Shown one piece after another: positions 18,584 to 26,447 of a DNA stretch of 64,000 nucleotides (positions are counted from its first letter, which is position 1; the number at the start of each line of letters is the position of its first letter). Origin of the DNA: Sphingomonas sp. R647 (lineage in GTDB: Bacteria > Pseudomonadota > Alphaproteobacteria > Sphingomonadales > Sphingomonadaceae); the NCBI RefSeq assembly GCF_020177055.1, contig NZ_JAIQXT010000007.1, positions 1-64,000 of the forward strand. The letters run 5' to 3'. A program made the translations under genes and the position numbers. The notes below the pieces were generated by a model, which saw nothing but the letters and a program-made list of their open reading frames with translations, had not been told where the DNA came from and did not search any database.

Positions 18584-19906
18584 ATGACCGACACGCCCGA
18601 ACAGCAGGACGAAGCCGCCCTCACCGGCACCACCCCGCGCCGCCGCCCCAAGCCCCCGGTCGACACCGTCGGCGGCCGCAAGCTCAGCCCCAGCACGCTG
18701 ATGATGGGCCATGGCTATGACCCGGTGCTGTCGGAAGGCTCATTGAAGCCCCCGATCTTCGCCACTTCCACCTTCGTCTTCCCCAACGCCGCCGCGGGCA
18801 AGCGCCATTTCGAAGGCGTCACCGGCAAGCGTCCCGGCGGTGCCGAAGGCCTCGTCTATTCGCGCTTCAACGGCCCCAATCAGGAAATCCTCGAGGATCG
18901 CCTGGGCGTGTGGGAAGAGGCCGAAGACGCACTCGCCTTCTCCTCCGGCATGTCCGCCATCGCCACCCTGTTCCTCGCCATGGTCAAGCCCGGCGACACG
19001 ATCGTGCACAGCGGCCCGCTCTACGCCGCCACCGAAACGCTGATCGCCCGCATCCTCGGCAAGTTCGGCGTCCATTGGGTCGACTTCCCCGCCGGCGCCA
19101 CGCGTGAAGAGATCGACGCGGTGCTGCAAAAGGCATCGTCGGGCAATGTCGCCCTCATCTATCTCGAAAGCCCCGCCAACCCGACCAACGTGCTGGTCGA
19201 TGTCGAAGCCGTCGCCGCCAGCCGCGACGCGATCTTCACCGGCGACACCAAGCCGCCGATCGCGATCGACAACACCTTCCTCGGCCCGCTCTGGGCGCAA
19301 CCGCTCAAGCAGGGCGCCGATCTCGTCGTCTATTCGCTCACCAAATATGCCGGCGGCCATAGCGATCTCGTCGCGGGCGGCGTGCTGGGCAGCAAGGCAC
19401 ACATCAACACCATCCGCATGATGCGCAACACGATCGGCACGATCTGCGACCCCAACACCGCGTGGATGCTGCTGCGCTCGCTGGAGACGCTCGAACTGCG
19501 CATGTCCCGCGCGGGCGAGAACGCGGTGAAGGTCTGCGAATATCTCCGCACCCACCCCAAGGTCGAAAGCGTCGGCTATCTCGGATTTCTCCCCGAAGGC
19601 AGCCGCCAGCGCGACATCTACGATCGCCACTGCACCGGCGCCGGCTCGACCTTCTCGCTGTACCTCAAGGGCGGCGAGAAAGAGGCATTCGCGTTCCTCG
19701 ACTCCTTGAAGATCGCCAAGCTCGCGGTCAGCCTCGGCGGCACCGAAACCCTCGCCAGCGCCCCCGCCGCCATGACCCACCTCTCGGTCCCGGACGCGCG
19801 CAAGGCGGCGCTCGGCATCACCGACAATCTCGTCCGCATCTCGATCGGTGTCGAAAATGCCGACGACCTGATCGCGGACTTCACCGAAGCGCTGAAGGCG
19901 GTGTGA
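18584..19906 (+). CDS. Cystathionine gamma-synthase-family PLP enzyme
   Basis: A 440-residue enzyme of the Cys/Met-metabolism PLP family (cystathionine gamma-synthase, methionine gamma-lyase and relatives). It has the SSGMSAI helix start, the YLESPANPTNVLVD motif, the IDNTF aspartate contact and the PLP-binding Lys in YSLTKYAGGHSD. A polar N-terminal extension of about 35 residues rich in Pro/Arg precedes the core, longer than in E. coli MetB. Ribosome site AGGAG lies upstream of the ATG. It stands alone with a hairpin after it. Whether it synthesises cystathionine or degrades methionine cannot be decided from motifs alone. Confidence 0.88.
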   Translation: MTDTPEQQDEAALTGTTPRRRPKPPVDTVGGRKLSPSTLMMGHGYDPVLSEGSLKPPIFATSTFVFPNAAAGKRHFEGVTGKRPGGAEGLVYSRFNGPNQEILEDRLGVWEEAEDALAFSSGMSAIATLFLAMVKPGDTIVHSGPLYAATETLIARILGKFGVHWVDFPAGATREEIDAVLQKASSGNVALIYLESPANPTNVLVDVEAVAASRDAIFTGDTKPPIAIDNTFLGPLWAQPLKQGADLVVYSLTKYAGGHSDLVAGGVLGSKAHINTIRMMRNTIGTICDPNTAWMLLRSLETLELRMSRAGENAVKVCEYLRTHPKVESVGYLGFLPEGSRQRDIYDRHCTGAGSTFSLYLKGGEKEAFAFLDSLKIAKLAVSLGGTETLASAPAAMTHLSVPDARKAALGITDNLVRISIGVENADDLIADFTEALKAV

Positions 19907-19912
19907 AACGCA

Positions 19913-19936
19913 GCCCCTCCCCTGCGGGGGAGGGGC
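19913..19936 (+). terminator. GC-rich hairpin after the PLP-enzyme gene
   Basis: A 10-bp perfect stem (19913-19922 with 19927-19936) with a 4-nt loop, six bases after the stop. No T-run follows, so termination may be imperfect or the hairpin may be a short repeat. The remaining ~150 bases before the next gene are less GC-rich and probably hold its promoter. Confidence 0.6.
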
Positions 19937-20090
19937 CGGCACCGCGCCCCATGCCATGACCGATCGCGTAATTGCGCTGCACCGATTCCGAACAGTCATG
20001 GTAAAAATGAGTAAAGAGGGGGCTTTCCCGAACTCCTGAAGTACGGCTACCAGAATATTGGTTTGGTTCAGTATTCGTGCGGTAGTCAGT

Positions 20091-20933
20091 ATGCGTGATG
20101 TGATCGAGTTCGGCCAGCTCCGGACACAGGGGCTCGCCGGTCTCACCCGCCCGACCAAAATCGTCGGGTTCCCGCAGCCGGCGCTGCAAGACCCCAAGTT
20201 TCAGGCCGACCTGCGCGCCATGCGCTTCCCCGTCGTGAACAACTATCTGAACGACCTGCTCGGGGGCCGCGATCTTGGATCCGCCCCACGCAGCATCGCC
20301 CTAGGCGCCTATCTCGACACGCCCGCGCCGCCTGCGGACAGCGTCAACGCGCTCGAAATGGTGCTTGAGGCGGGCGTGCCCCAGGCGGTACTCGACCGGA
20401 TCGACCTGCCGCAATCGCTCGGCCCCACCCGCCATCCACGCTTCTTCGCCGGACGACAGGGCTCCTGCGCCGACATGCATTTCGACTGGCTCAGCCACTG
20501 GCTGTTTCAGGTGCCGTTGATCGGCCGCAAGCATTTCGCCTTTCTGCCGATCACCGCCGCCAGCGCGCTCGACGTGAAGGCCAATTTCGCCCGCCGCAAT
20601 CTGCGCGGCCTGTCGCTCGACGACTGGTCCGCGCTGGTCGCCGAACATGACGGATGCCACTTCATCCTCGGCCCGGGCGAGGCGCTGGTCCAGCCGCCCT
20701 TCTGGTGGCATTGCGTGACCTATCTCGAGCCTGCCGCGACCGTCTCGATCGGCGTCGGCGAAGTCGATCCGGTCATCGACGCGATCGTCGCCGAGCCGGG
20801 GCCGCGCGACTGGAAGCTCGCAGCGCTGTTCAACGCCCGCCTCCACGGCGGCGCACAGGCGCAGGGTCCAAGCCGGATGGTCGACGCGATGCACGCCGCG
20901 CTCAAGGCCAAGGCCGCACAGCGCGTCGGCTGA
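20091..20933 (+). CDS. Cupin-like (JmjC/FIH-type) Fe(II)/2-oxoglutarate hydroxylase
   Basis: A 280-residue protein of the cupin-8/JmjC-like group related to factor-inhibiting HIF. The iron triad is visible as H130 and D132 in ADMHFDWLSHW and H207 in PPFWWHCVTY, with the beta strands of a double-stranded beta helix between them. Such enzymes hydroxylate protein side chains or small molecules. In alphaproteobacteria related proteins often lie near TonB receptors and SapC-like genes; here its neighbour is a TPR protein and no receptor is adjacent. Start at 20091 (MRDVIEFG) is favoured over an upstream frame to 20058. The substrate is unknown. Confidence 0.78.
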   Translation: MRDVIEFGQLRTQGLAGLTRPTKIVGFPQPALQDPKFQADLRAMRFPVVNNYLNDLLGGRDLGSAPRSIALGAYLDTPAPPADSVNALEMVLEAGVPQAVLDRIDLPQSLGPTRHPRFFAGRQGSCADMHFDWLSHWLFQVPLIGRKHFAFLPITAASALDVKANFARRNLRGLSLDDWSALVAEHDGCHFILGPGEALVQPPFWWHCVTYLEPAATVSIGVGEVDPVIDAIVAEPGPRDWKLAALFNARLHGGAQAQGPSRMVDAMHAALKAKAAQRVG

Positions 20934-20988
20934 CCCCGACCGTATTCGTCGCTTGCTAAGCCGTGCGGCGGCGGCGCACATTTCGGTC

Positions 20989-22143
20989 ATGCGCTACCTC
21001 GCCCTGCTGCTCGCCCTGATCGCCACCCCGGCCGCAGCCGACGAATTCAAATTCGGCCTCCAACTCGACGAAAGCGCAACCGCGATCCCGCGCGAAACCG
21101 TGCTCGCGGCGACAGCAGAAGCGCGCACCAACTGCACCCCCGCCACCCCGCCCAGCGAGGACTGCGCACTCGGCCTCGTCGCCGCCGCCGAGATGCTCGC
21201 CACCGCCGGCCTGTTCGACGAAGCCGAACGCGCTGCCCGCACCGCCCTCACCATGATGGAGACCCTGCGCGGCCCCGCGCATGAAGACACCAGCGTCGTG
21301 CGCGGCATGCTCGGCGCGGTGCTGCTGCGCGGCGGACGCTATGATCAGGCCGAACCGGTCCTGCGCGTCGCGGCGCAGACGCTTCAGGCGGGCGAAGGCG
21401 GCGACCCCGAACTGCTCGCCGATCATCTGATGAACCTCGGCATCGTGCTCGCCGAACAGCGCCGCTATGCCGACGCCGAACCGGCGCTGCGCCGCGCCAT
21501 CGCGGTGCGGCAGGAACGGCTCCCCGAAAACCTCCTCGCCATCGCCACCGCGCGCGCCAATTTGGGCGTGCTGCTCGCCCGCATGGGCCGCGACCGCGAT
21601 GCCCTCGCCGAACAACAGGCCGCACTGACGATCCGGCGCGAGCGGCTGAAGGGCAGCCATTACGACCTCGGCACCTCGATGCTCAACCTCGCCGAACTCC
21701 TCGCGCGCCAGCCCGATGCCGCGCGGCTGATCGCCGAACCCTATCTGCGCGCCGGGCTGATGACGCGTGAGGCCGTGCTGATCCCCGGCGACCCGCGCAC
21801 CACGCTCGCCCAGACGATGCTCGCCGAAAATCTCGACGCCCAGGGCAAACGCACCGGCGCGCTCGAACTCTACATGCTCGCTTATGCCGGCGCGCGCGAA
21901 ACCCTGTCCCCCGACGCCCCCTTGCGTATCCGCGCCGCCCACAATCTCGCCCGCTTCCTCGCCGCCAACGACACCGCCCTCCCCGTCGCCCGCACCCTGA
22001 TCCGCGAAGCCGCCACCGGCGCCCTCACCCGCGCCGCCCGCGCGCAAGACTTCGACGAACGCAGCCGCGCGGACCTGTCGCAATGGCGCGGGGTGTTTGC
22101 GGGGAGTGTGGCGGTGGCCTGGCGGTTGGGGGCGTCGCGCTGA
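20989..22143 (+). CDS. Exported tetratricopeptide-repeat protein
   Basis: A 384-residue protein with a signal peptide (MRYLALLLALIATPAAA) and several tetratricopeptide repeats: pairs of helices such as LFDEAERAARTAL, RYDQAEPVLRVAAQ, RYADAEPALRRAI and RDRDALAEQQAAL, followed by degenerate repeats to the C-terminus. TPR arrays act as protein-binding scaffolds in the periplasm or as lipoprotein-like assembly factors. It starts 55 bases after the cupin-like gene on the same strand, so the two may be co-transcribed. No catalytic motif seen. Confidence 0.82.
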   Translation: MRYLALLLALIATPAAADEFKFGLQLDESATAIPRETVLAATAEARTNCTPATPPSEDCALGLVAAAEMLATAGLFDEAERAARTALTMMETLRGPAHEDTSVVRGMLGAVLLRGGRYDQAEPVLRVAAQTLQAGEGGDPELLADHLMNLGIVLAEQRRYADAEPALRRAIAVRQERLPENLLAIATARANLGVLLARMGRDRDALAEQQAALTIRRERLKGSHYDLGTSMLNLAELLARQPDAARLIAEPYLRAGLMTREAVLIPGDPRTTLAQTMLAENLDAQGKRTGALELYMLAYAGARETLSPDAPLRIRAAHNLARFLAANDTALPVARTLIREAATGALTRAARAQDFDERSRADLSQWRGVFAGSVAVAWRLGASR

Positions 22144-22223
22144 CGCCGCGCCCCTGCGTCCGATGAGCAGGCGCCGAGCGGAAGCAACTTGCTGCGACGG
22201 GATCGCGCGCTACCACTCTGCGA

Positions 22224-22571
22224 ATGATCCTGTCGTCGCTTCTCGCAGCCGCCACGTTAACTGCGCCCACAAAATTGCATTGCGGTCGCCCTCCCGCACC
22301 CCCGACGGGCGCAACCTGGTTCACCTACAAAGATTACCCGAAAGCTGCTCGCAAAGCGAAGATGCATGGACGCATTGGGTACGCACTGCACCTTTCCGAA
22401 GAAGGGTGCCCTATAAGGTGCGAAATCGTTAGTACGTCAGGTTACCCGTTGCTCGACATTGAGACTTGCAAGCTGCTGATGCGACGGGCGCGCTACAGCC
22501 CTGCGCTCGATGCTGAAGGCAAGCCTATCGCCAGTGTCGTTTCCTTGGCGATCACTTGGGTTCTCCAGTAG
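22224..22571 (+). CDS. Small exported protein with TonB C-terminal-like domain
   Basis: A 115-residue protein: a short hydrophobic leader (MILSSLLAAATLTAP) and a single domain with the TonB-C pattern YPKAARKAKMHGRIGYAL, then CEIVSTSGYPLLDIETCKLLMRRARYSPALD and a final beta strand SVVSLAITWVLQ. The domain is about 85 residues, normal for the TonB-C/energy-transducer fold, but the N-terminal membrane anchor is short and no Pro-rich linker exists, so it is unlikely to be a full energy transducer. Two Cys could form a disulfide. Base composition is less GC-rich than neighbouring genes, hinting at recent acquisition or relaxed constraint. Confidence 0.7.
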   Translation: MILSSLLAAATLTAPTKLHCGRPPAPPTGATWFTYKDYPKAARKAKMHGRIGYALHLSEEGCPIRCEIVSTSGYPLLDIETCKLLMRRARYSPALDAEGKPIASVVSLAITWVLQ

Positions 22572-22594
22572 CACGCTCAGCGTTCTTCCCCTCG

Positions 22595-22710
22595 CCCCTC
22601 CGCAGGAGGGGAGAGGGATGCGCAGACTTGGGTCTTGCGAAGCAAGGCCCTAGTCGGAGCTGGGTGAGGGGTGGGCGGCTACGCAGTAGCCGCGCGGAGC
22701 GAAGCTCCGC
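22595..22710. repeat. Multi-hairpin intergenic element (four triloop hairpins)
   Basis: Four strong hairpins follow in a row: 22595-22611 (loop GCA), 22630-22650 (loop GAA), 22676-22692 (loop GCA) and 22694-22710 (loop GAA), stems 7-9 bp. The flanks (about 22583 and 22755) are CTTCCCCTC-like and its approximate inverse, suggesting one dispersed element of about 170 bp. It lies between the TonB-C-like gene and thiL. I see no coding potential. Confidence 0.75.
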
Positions 22711-22798
22711 TCCGCCCCTAACCCAACCTCCGCTATCAAGAGGGGAGCGGAAGAAGGCCGTGCTGGCACCGCCTCTATACTATGGCTACATCCGCCGA

Positions 22799-23674
22799 GT
22801 GTCCGACGAGTTCACCTTCCTCACCGCCCTGCGCGCCATCGCGACGCACCCCGCAGCGGCGGGCCTCGCGGATGATACAGCGCAGCTCGACGTCACCACC
22901 GGCACCCTGATCCTCACCAGCGACACGATGGTCGAGTCGGTCCACTACCGCCCGCACGACCCGCCACAATCGGTCGGCTGGCGGCTCGCGGCGGTGAACC
23001 TGTCGGACCTCGCGGCCAAAGGCGCGACGCCGCTTGCCTGCCTGCTCAACTACAGCCTGTCGGGCGACGCCGAATGGGACCGCGCGTTCCTCGATGGCCT
23101 CAACCAGGCGCTCACCAGCTACGCGATGCCCCTGATCGGCGGCGATACGGTAGCGATGCCCGCCGGCGCGCCGCGCAGCCTGACGCTCACCGCCATCGGC
23201 ACCGCGCAACCCAAAGCCCCCCTGCGCACCGGCGCGCGGCCCGGCGACACGCTCTGGGTCACCGGCACCATCGGCGGCGCGGCGTTCGGTGCGGATGGCG
23301 AACCACGTGACCTCGCCCGCTACCTCCACCCCGTCCCGCGCGTCGCGGAGGGGCAAGCACTCGCCCCCCTCGCCACCGCGATGATGGACGTCTCCGACGG
23401 CCTGCTGATCGACGCCGACCGGCTGGCAACGGCCAGCAACATTGCCCTCGCCATCGACCTCGACGCGGTCCCGCTGGCGCTCCCCGGCCCCGTCCTCGAC
23501 GCGGCGTGCGCAGGCGACGATTACGAACTCCTGTTCACCCTGCCCGATGGCATAGAGCCGCCAGTCCCCGCCTCCCGCATCGGCACCGCCAGCCCCGGCA
23601 GCGGCCTCACCCTCACGGCGAACGGCGCCCCCATCCCCCTCCCCGCGAAGCTCGGCTACCGCCACGGCGGCTGA
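22799..23674 (+). CDS. thiL: Thiamine-monophosphate kinase
   Basis: A 291-residue ThiL enzyme, which phosphorylates thiamine phosphate to the active cofactor thiamine diphosphate. Seen: the N-terminal DEFTFLTAL, LADDTAQLD (the Asp-rich metal/ATP site), TLILTSDTMVESVHY, the NLSDLAAKGATPLACLL motif, LIGGDTVA, and MMDVSDGLLIDADRLA, then CAGDDYELLFTLP. The GTG at 22799 is chosen because the conserved N-terminus starts there; the open frame upstream runs through the multi-hairpin repeat. Slightly shorter than E. coli ThiL (325) but with all expected motifs. Confidence 0.9.
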   Translation: MSDEFTFLTALRAIATHPAAAGLADDTAQLDVTTGTLILTSDTMVESVHYRPHDPPQSVGWRLAAVNLSDLAAKGATPLACLLNYSLSGDAEWDRAFLDGLNQALTSYAMPLIGGDTVAMPAGAPRSLTLTAIGTAQPKAPLRTGARPGDTLWVTGTIGGAAFGADGEPRDLARYLHPVPRVAEGQALAPLATAMMDVSDGLLIDADRLATASNIALAIDLDAVPLALPGPVLDAACAGDDYELLFTLPDGIEPPVPASRIGTASPGSGLTLTANGAPIPLPAKLGYRHGG

Positions 23675-23690
23675 GTCCTGCCATGCATAG

Positions 23691-23845
23691 CTCCCCTCCC
23701 TGAAAGGGAGGGGTTGGGGGTGGGTTTAGCGGCAAGCGAGGCTCGATGCCTCGATTGCTGCTTTTTGCCGTGCGGTCTGTTTGAGTCTTTTCGGCGCGCA
23801 GACGCGCGCACCCACCCCCCGCCCCCTCCCTTTCAGGGAGGGGAG
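23691..23845. repeat. Dispersed 155-bp element with 23-bp inverted ends, copy A
   Basis: The ends 23691-23713 and 23823-23845 are perfect inverted repeats, each itself a CCCTCCCTGAAAGGGAGGG palindrome. Inside is a second long palindrome (AGCGGCAAGCGAGG and its near complement). A closely similar copy in the same orientation is at 34957-35106, about 90% identical by eye. No open frame of note. It resembles a MITE or REP-like non-autonomous element. Together with the next element it occupies most of the 605-base gene-free stretch before hppA. Confidence 0.88.
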
Positions 23846-23859
23846 ACACAACTGGCCCC

Positions 23860-24162
23860 CACCCCAACAACCCCCTTCAAATGTTGGATTTCTTCTGATC
23901 TACCCTGATCGATGAAGCCGACTCCATCCGACTCAGCCACCCCCGCGTCGCCGACCCGACGCGCGCCAGTCGCGTGCCGGTTGTCAGCACGTCGCGTCTC
24001 CGTCGCGTCGCGGGTGTCAGCCCGTCGCGCCCGCGTCGCGCCCCTGTCGCGTCACCGTCGCGCACCTGTCGAAAACCCGGCGCATTCCGGTCGCAAACCT
24101 GGTGCGTTCACCTCCGCCGCGCGTGAAACACCCCATTTTCGTCAGCTTCGTCGGACACCCGG
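23860..24162 (+). repeat. 11-bp-period tandem array within a dispersed element, copy 1
   Basis: From 23947 to about 24111 the sequence falls into about 15 consecutive 11-base units beginning GTCGCG or a close variant (exact GTCGCG at 23969, 23991, 24002, 24024, 24035, 24046 and 24057, all in phase). A conserved left end (CACCCCAAC at 23860-23868, a 27-base block at 23880-23906, CATCCGACTC at 23925-23934) and a right end (TCAGCTTCGTCGGACA at 24142-24157) recur at 56318-56542 in the opposite orientation. The block at 23880-23906 matches the other copy at 26 of 27 positions. A frame starting ATG at 23912 runs through it, but coding is unproven. Confidence 0.88.
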
Positions 24163-24179
24163 CCGATCCACCACGCCGC

Positions 24180-24207
24180 TTGACAGCCCCCCGCCCCTCT
24201 CTACGCT
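24180..24207 (+). promoter_or_regulatory. Candidate promoter of hppA
   Basis: TTGACA at 24180-24185, a 16-base spacer, then TACGCT at 24202-24207, about 73 bases before the hppA ATG. The -35 is perfect and the -10 is partial. It lies directly downstream of the 11-bp repeat element. Confidence 0.5.
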
Positions 24208-24279
24208 CCACCCCGACGCGGTTTGTACCGGGCATCAAGATCTGGACGACCCGCGGGATTCACAGGGGAAGGATACCAG

Positions 24280-26376
24280 ATGACGGTTGTCACGATCGCC
24301 ATCGGGTGCGGCTTACTCGCCGTGCTCTATGGAATTTTCACGAGCTATCAGGTGCTCGCTTATTCGGCCGGCAATGCCCGGATGCAGGAAATCGCTGCGG
24401 CTATTCAGGAAGGCGCTCAGGCCTATCTGGCCAAGCAATATACCGCGATTGCCGTCGTCGGCGCGATCGTCGCGATATTGGTCGGCTATTTCTTGGGGCT
24501 CACTTCGGCGGCGGGCTTCCTGCTCGGCGCGGTGTTGTCAGGCATCACCGGCTTTATCGGGATGAACATCTCGGTCCGCGCGAATGTCCGCACGGCTGAG
24601 GCGGCACGCACTTCGCTGCAGTCGGGCCTCACCGTCGCATTCCGCGCCGGGGCGATCACCGGCATGCTGGTGGCGGGGCTGGCGCTGCTCGCGATCTCGG
24701 TCTTCTTCTGGTATCTCACCGGCCCGGCCGGGTACGCCCCACAGGATCGCCATGTCGTCGACGCACTCGTCGCATTGGCATTCGGCGCATCTTTGATCTC
24801 GATCTTCGCCCGCCTCGGCGGCGGCATCTTCACCAAGGCTGCGGACGTCGGCGCCGACATGGTCGGCAAGAACGAGCTTGGCTTTGACGAGGATGACGAT
24901 CGCAACCCCGGCGTCATCGCCGATAACGTGGGCGACAATGTCGGCGATTGCGCCGGCATGGCCGCCGATCTGTTCGAAACCTACGTCGTCACGGTCGGCG
25001 CGACGATGGTGCTGACTGCACTGCTCGTCACCGGCATCGACAATGCATCGCTGCTCGCACTGATGAGCCTGCCGCTTGCAGTCGGTGGCATCTGCATCAT
25101 CACCTCGATCATCGGCACCTATTTCGTCCGGCTCGGTTCGGGCACCAACATCATGGGCGCGCTGTACAAGGGCTTCATCGCCACCGCGCTGCTGTCGATC
25201 CCGGCAATCTATTACGTCACCGCACAAACGCTGGGCGGCATGGACACCCAGGTTGGCGGTGGTCTCAACTTCACCGGCATGGACCTGTTCTGGTCGATGA
25301 TGGTCGGGCTTGGCGTCACCGGGCTGCTGGTGTGGATCACCGAATATTACACCGGCACCAACTATCGCCCGGTGAAGTCGATCGCCAAGGCGTCTGACTC
25401 CGGCCATGGCACCAACGTCATTCAGGGTCTGGCGATCTCGATGGAATCGACCGCGCTGCCGACATTGGTGATCGTGGTCGGCATCATCGCCAGCTTCCAG
25501 ATTGCCGGACTGATGGGCATCGCCTTTGCCGCAACCTCGATGCTGGCGCTGGCCGGCATGGTCGTCGCGCTCGACGCTTATGGTCCCGTGACCGACAATG
25601 CCGGCGGCATTGCGGAGATGGCCGGGCTCGACAAGGAAGTGCGCGAGCGCACCGACGCGCTCGATGCCGTGGGCAACACGACCAAGGCGGTGACCAAGGG
25701 CTATGCGATCGGCTCGGCCGGCCTCGCCGCGCTGGTGCTGTTCGCGACCTACACCGTCGATCTGGGCGAGTTCTTCGGCGATGTCGCGGTGAACTTCTCG
25801 CTGTCCAACCCCTATGTCATCGTCGGGCTGCTGCTCGGGGCGCTGCTGCCGTACATGTTCGGCGGCATGGCGATGACCGCCGTCGGCCGCACGGCGCAGG
25901 CGGTGGCGCAGGACATCCGTGCGCAGTTCAAGGAAAACCCCGGCATCGCCGATCGCAGCGTCCGTCCCAACTATGCCCGCACCGTGGGTCTGGTGACGTC
26001 GGGCGCGATCCGCGAGATGATCGTCCCCTCGCTGCTCCCGGTGCTCGCGCCGATCGCGGTGTATTTCGCGATCACCGCAGTGGCGGGTCAGGCCAATGGC
26101 TTTGCCGCGCTCGGCGCATTGCTGATCGGCGTGATCGTCTCGGGCCTGTTCGTCGCGATCTCGATGACCAGCGGCGGCGGCGCGTGGGACAATGCCAAGA
26201 AGGTGATCGAACTCGGCGCCTATGGCGGCAAGGGCAGCCCGGCGCATCAGGCCGCGGTGACCGGCGACACCGTCGGCGACCCCTATAAGGACACGGCTGG
26301 CCCCGCGGTCAATCCGATGATCAAGATCACCAACATCGTCGCCCTGCTGCTGCTCGCGGCACTGGCTGCAGGATAA
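24280..26376 (+). CDS. hppA: Membrane-bound proton-translocating pyrophosphatase, K+-independent type
   Basis: A 698-residue integral membrane enzyme that couples pyrophosphate hydrolysis to proton export. It has about 16 hydrophobic helices and the acidic catalytic loops [21 protein letters not shown] and [24 protein letters not shown], plus a matching C-terminal loop [20 protein letters not shown]. The motif GNTTKA has Lys at residue 469; this position distinguishes K+-independent enzymes (Lys) from K+-dependent ones (Ala), so this should be K+-independent and proton-pumping. Start at 24280 has a GGGGAAGGA ribosome site. Upstream are the 11-bp repeat element and a candidate promoter. It appears monocistronic. 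Confidence 0.96.
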   Translation: MTVVTIAIGCGLLAVLYGIFTSYQVLAYSAGNARMQEIAAAIQEGAQAYLAKQYTAIAVVGAIVAILVGYFLGLTSAAGFLLGAVLSGITGFIGMNISVRANVRTAEAARTSLQSGLTVAFRAGAITGMLVAGLALLAISVFFWYLTGPAGYAPQDRHVVDALVALAFGASLISIFARLGGGIFTKAADVGADMVGKNELGFDEDDDRNPGVIADNVGDNVGDCAGMAADLFETYVVTVGATMVLTALLVTGIDNASLLALMSLPLAVGGICIITSIIGTYFVRLGSGTNIMGALYKGFIATALLSIPAIYYVTAQTLGGMDTQVGGGLNFTGMDLFWSMMVGLGVTGLLVWITEYYTGTNYRPVKSIAKASDSGHGTNVIQGLAISMESTALPTLVIVVGIIASFQIAGLMGIAFAATSMLALAGMVVALDAYGPVTDNAGGIAEMAGLDKEVRERTDALDAVGNTTKAVTKGYAIGSAGLAALVLFATYTVDLGEFFGDVAVNFSLSNPYVIVGLLLGALLPYMFGGMAMTAVGRTAQAVAQDIRAQFKENPGIADRSVRPNYARTVGLVTSGAIREMIVPSLLPVLAPIAVYFAITAVAGQANGFAALGALLIGVIVSGLFVAISMTSGGGAWDNAKKVIELGAYGGKGSPAHQAAVTGDTVGDPYKDTAGPAVNPMIKITNIVALLLLAALAAG

Positions 26377-26395
26377 ACCCGATGGCCTTCTTCAG

Positions 26396-26419
26396 CCCCT
26401 CCCGCCTTCGCGGGAGGGG
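26396..26419 (+). terminator. Hairpin after hppA
   Basis: A perfect 10-bp stem CCCCTCCCGC / GCGGGAGGGG (26396-26405 with 26410-26419) with a CTTC loop lies 20 bases after the hppA stop, between convergent genes; a pyrimidine-rich T-containing tract follows from about 26430. Confidence 0.75.
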
Positions 26420-26447
26420 TTGGGGAGGGTCTTCTTTCTTCTTTTCT

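Noticed and set aside
22572..22798. TPP riboswitch before thiL
   Set aside because: The region consists of repeat hairpins and lacks the conserved THI-box CUGAGA and related segments.
24001..24067. DnaA-box cluster or replication origin at the GTCGCG array
   Set aside because: No TTATCCACA-like boxes and no AT-rich unwinding region are present.
23947..24111. CRISPR array
   Set aside because: The repeat unit is 11 bases with only 5 variable bases, no spacers of 30 bases and no cas genes.
24538..26247. Leftward open frame opposite hppA
   Set aside because: His/Arg/Asp-rich antisense shadow without domains; hppA on the other strand is certain.
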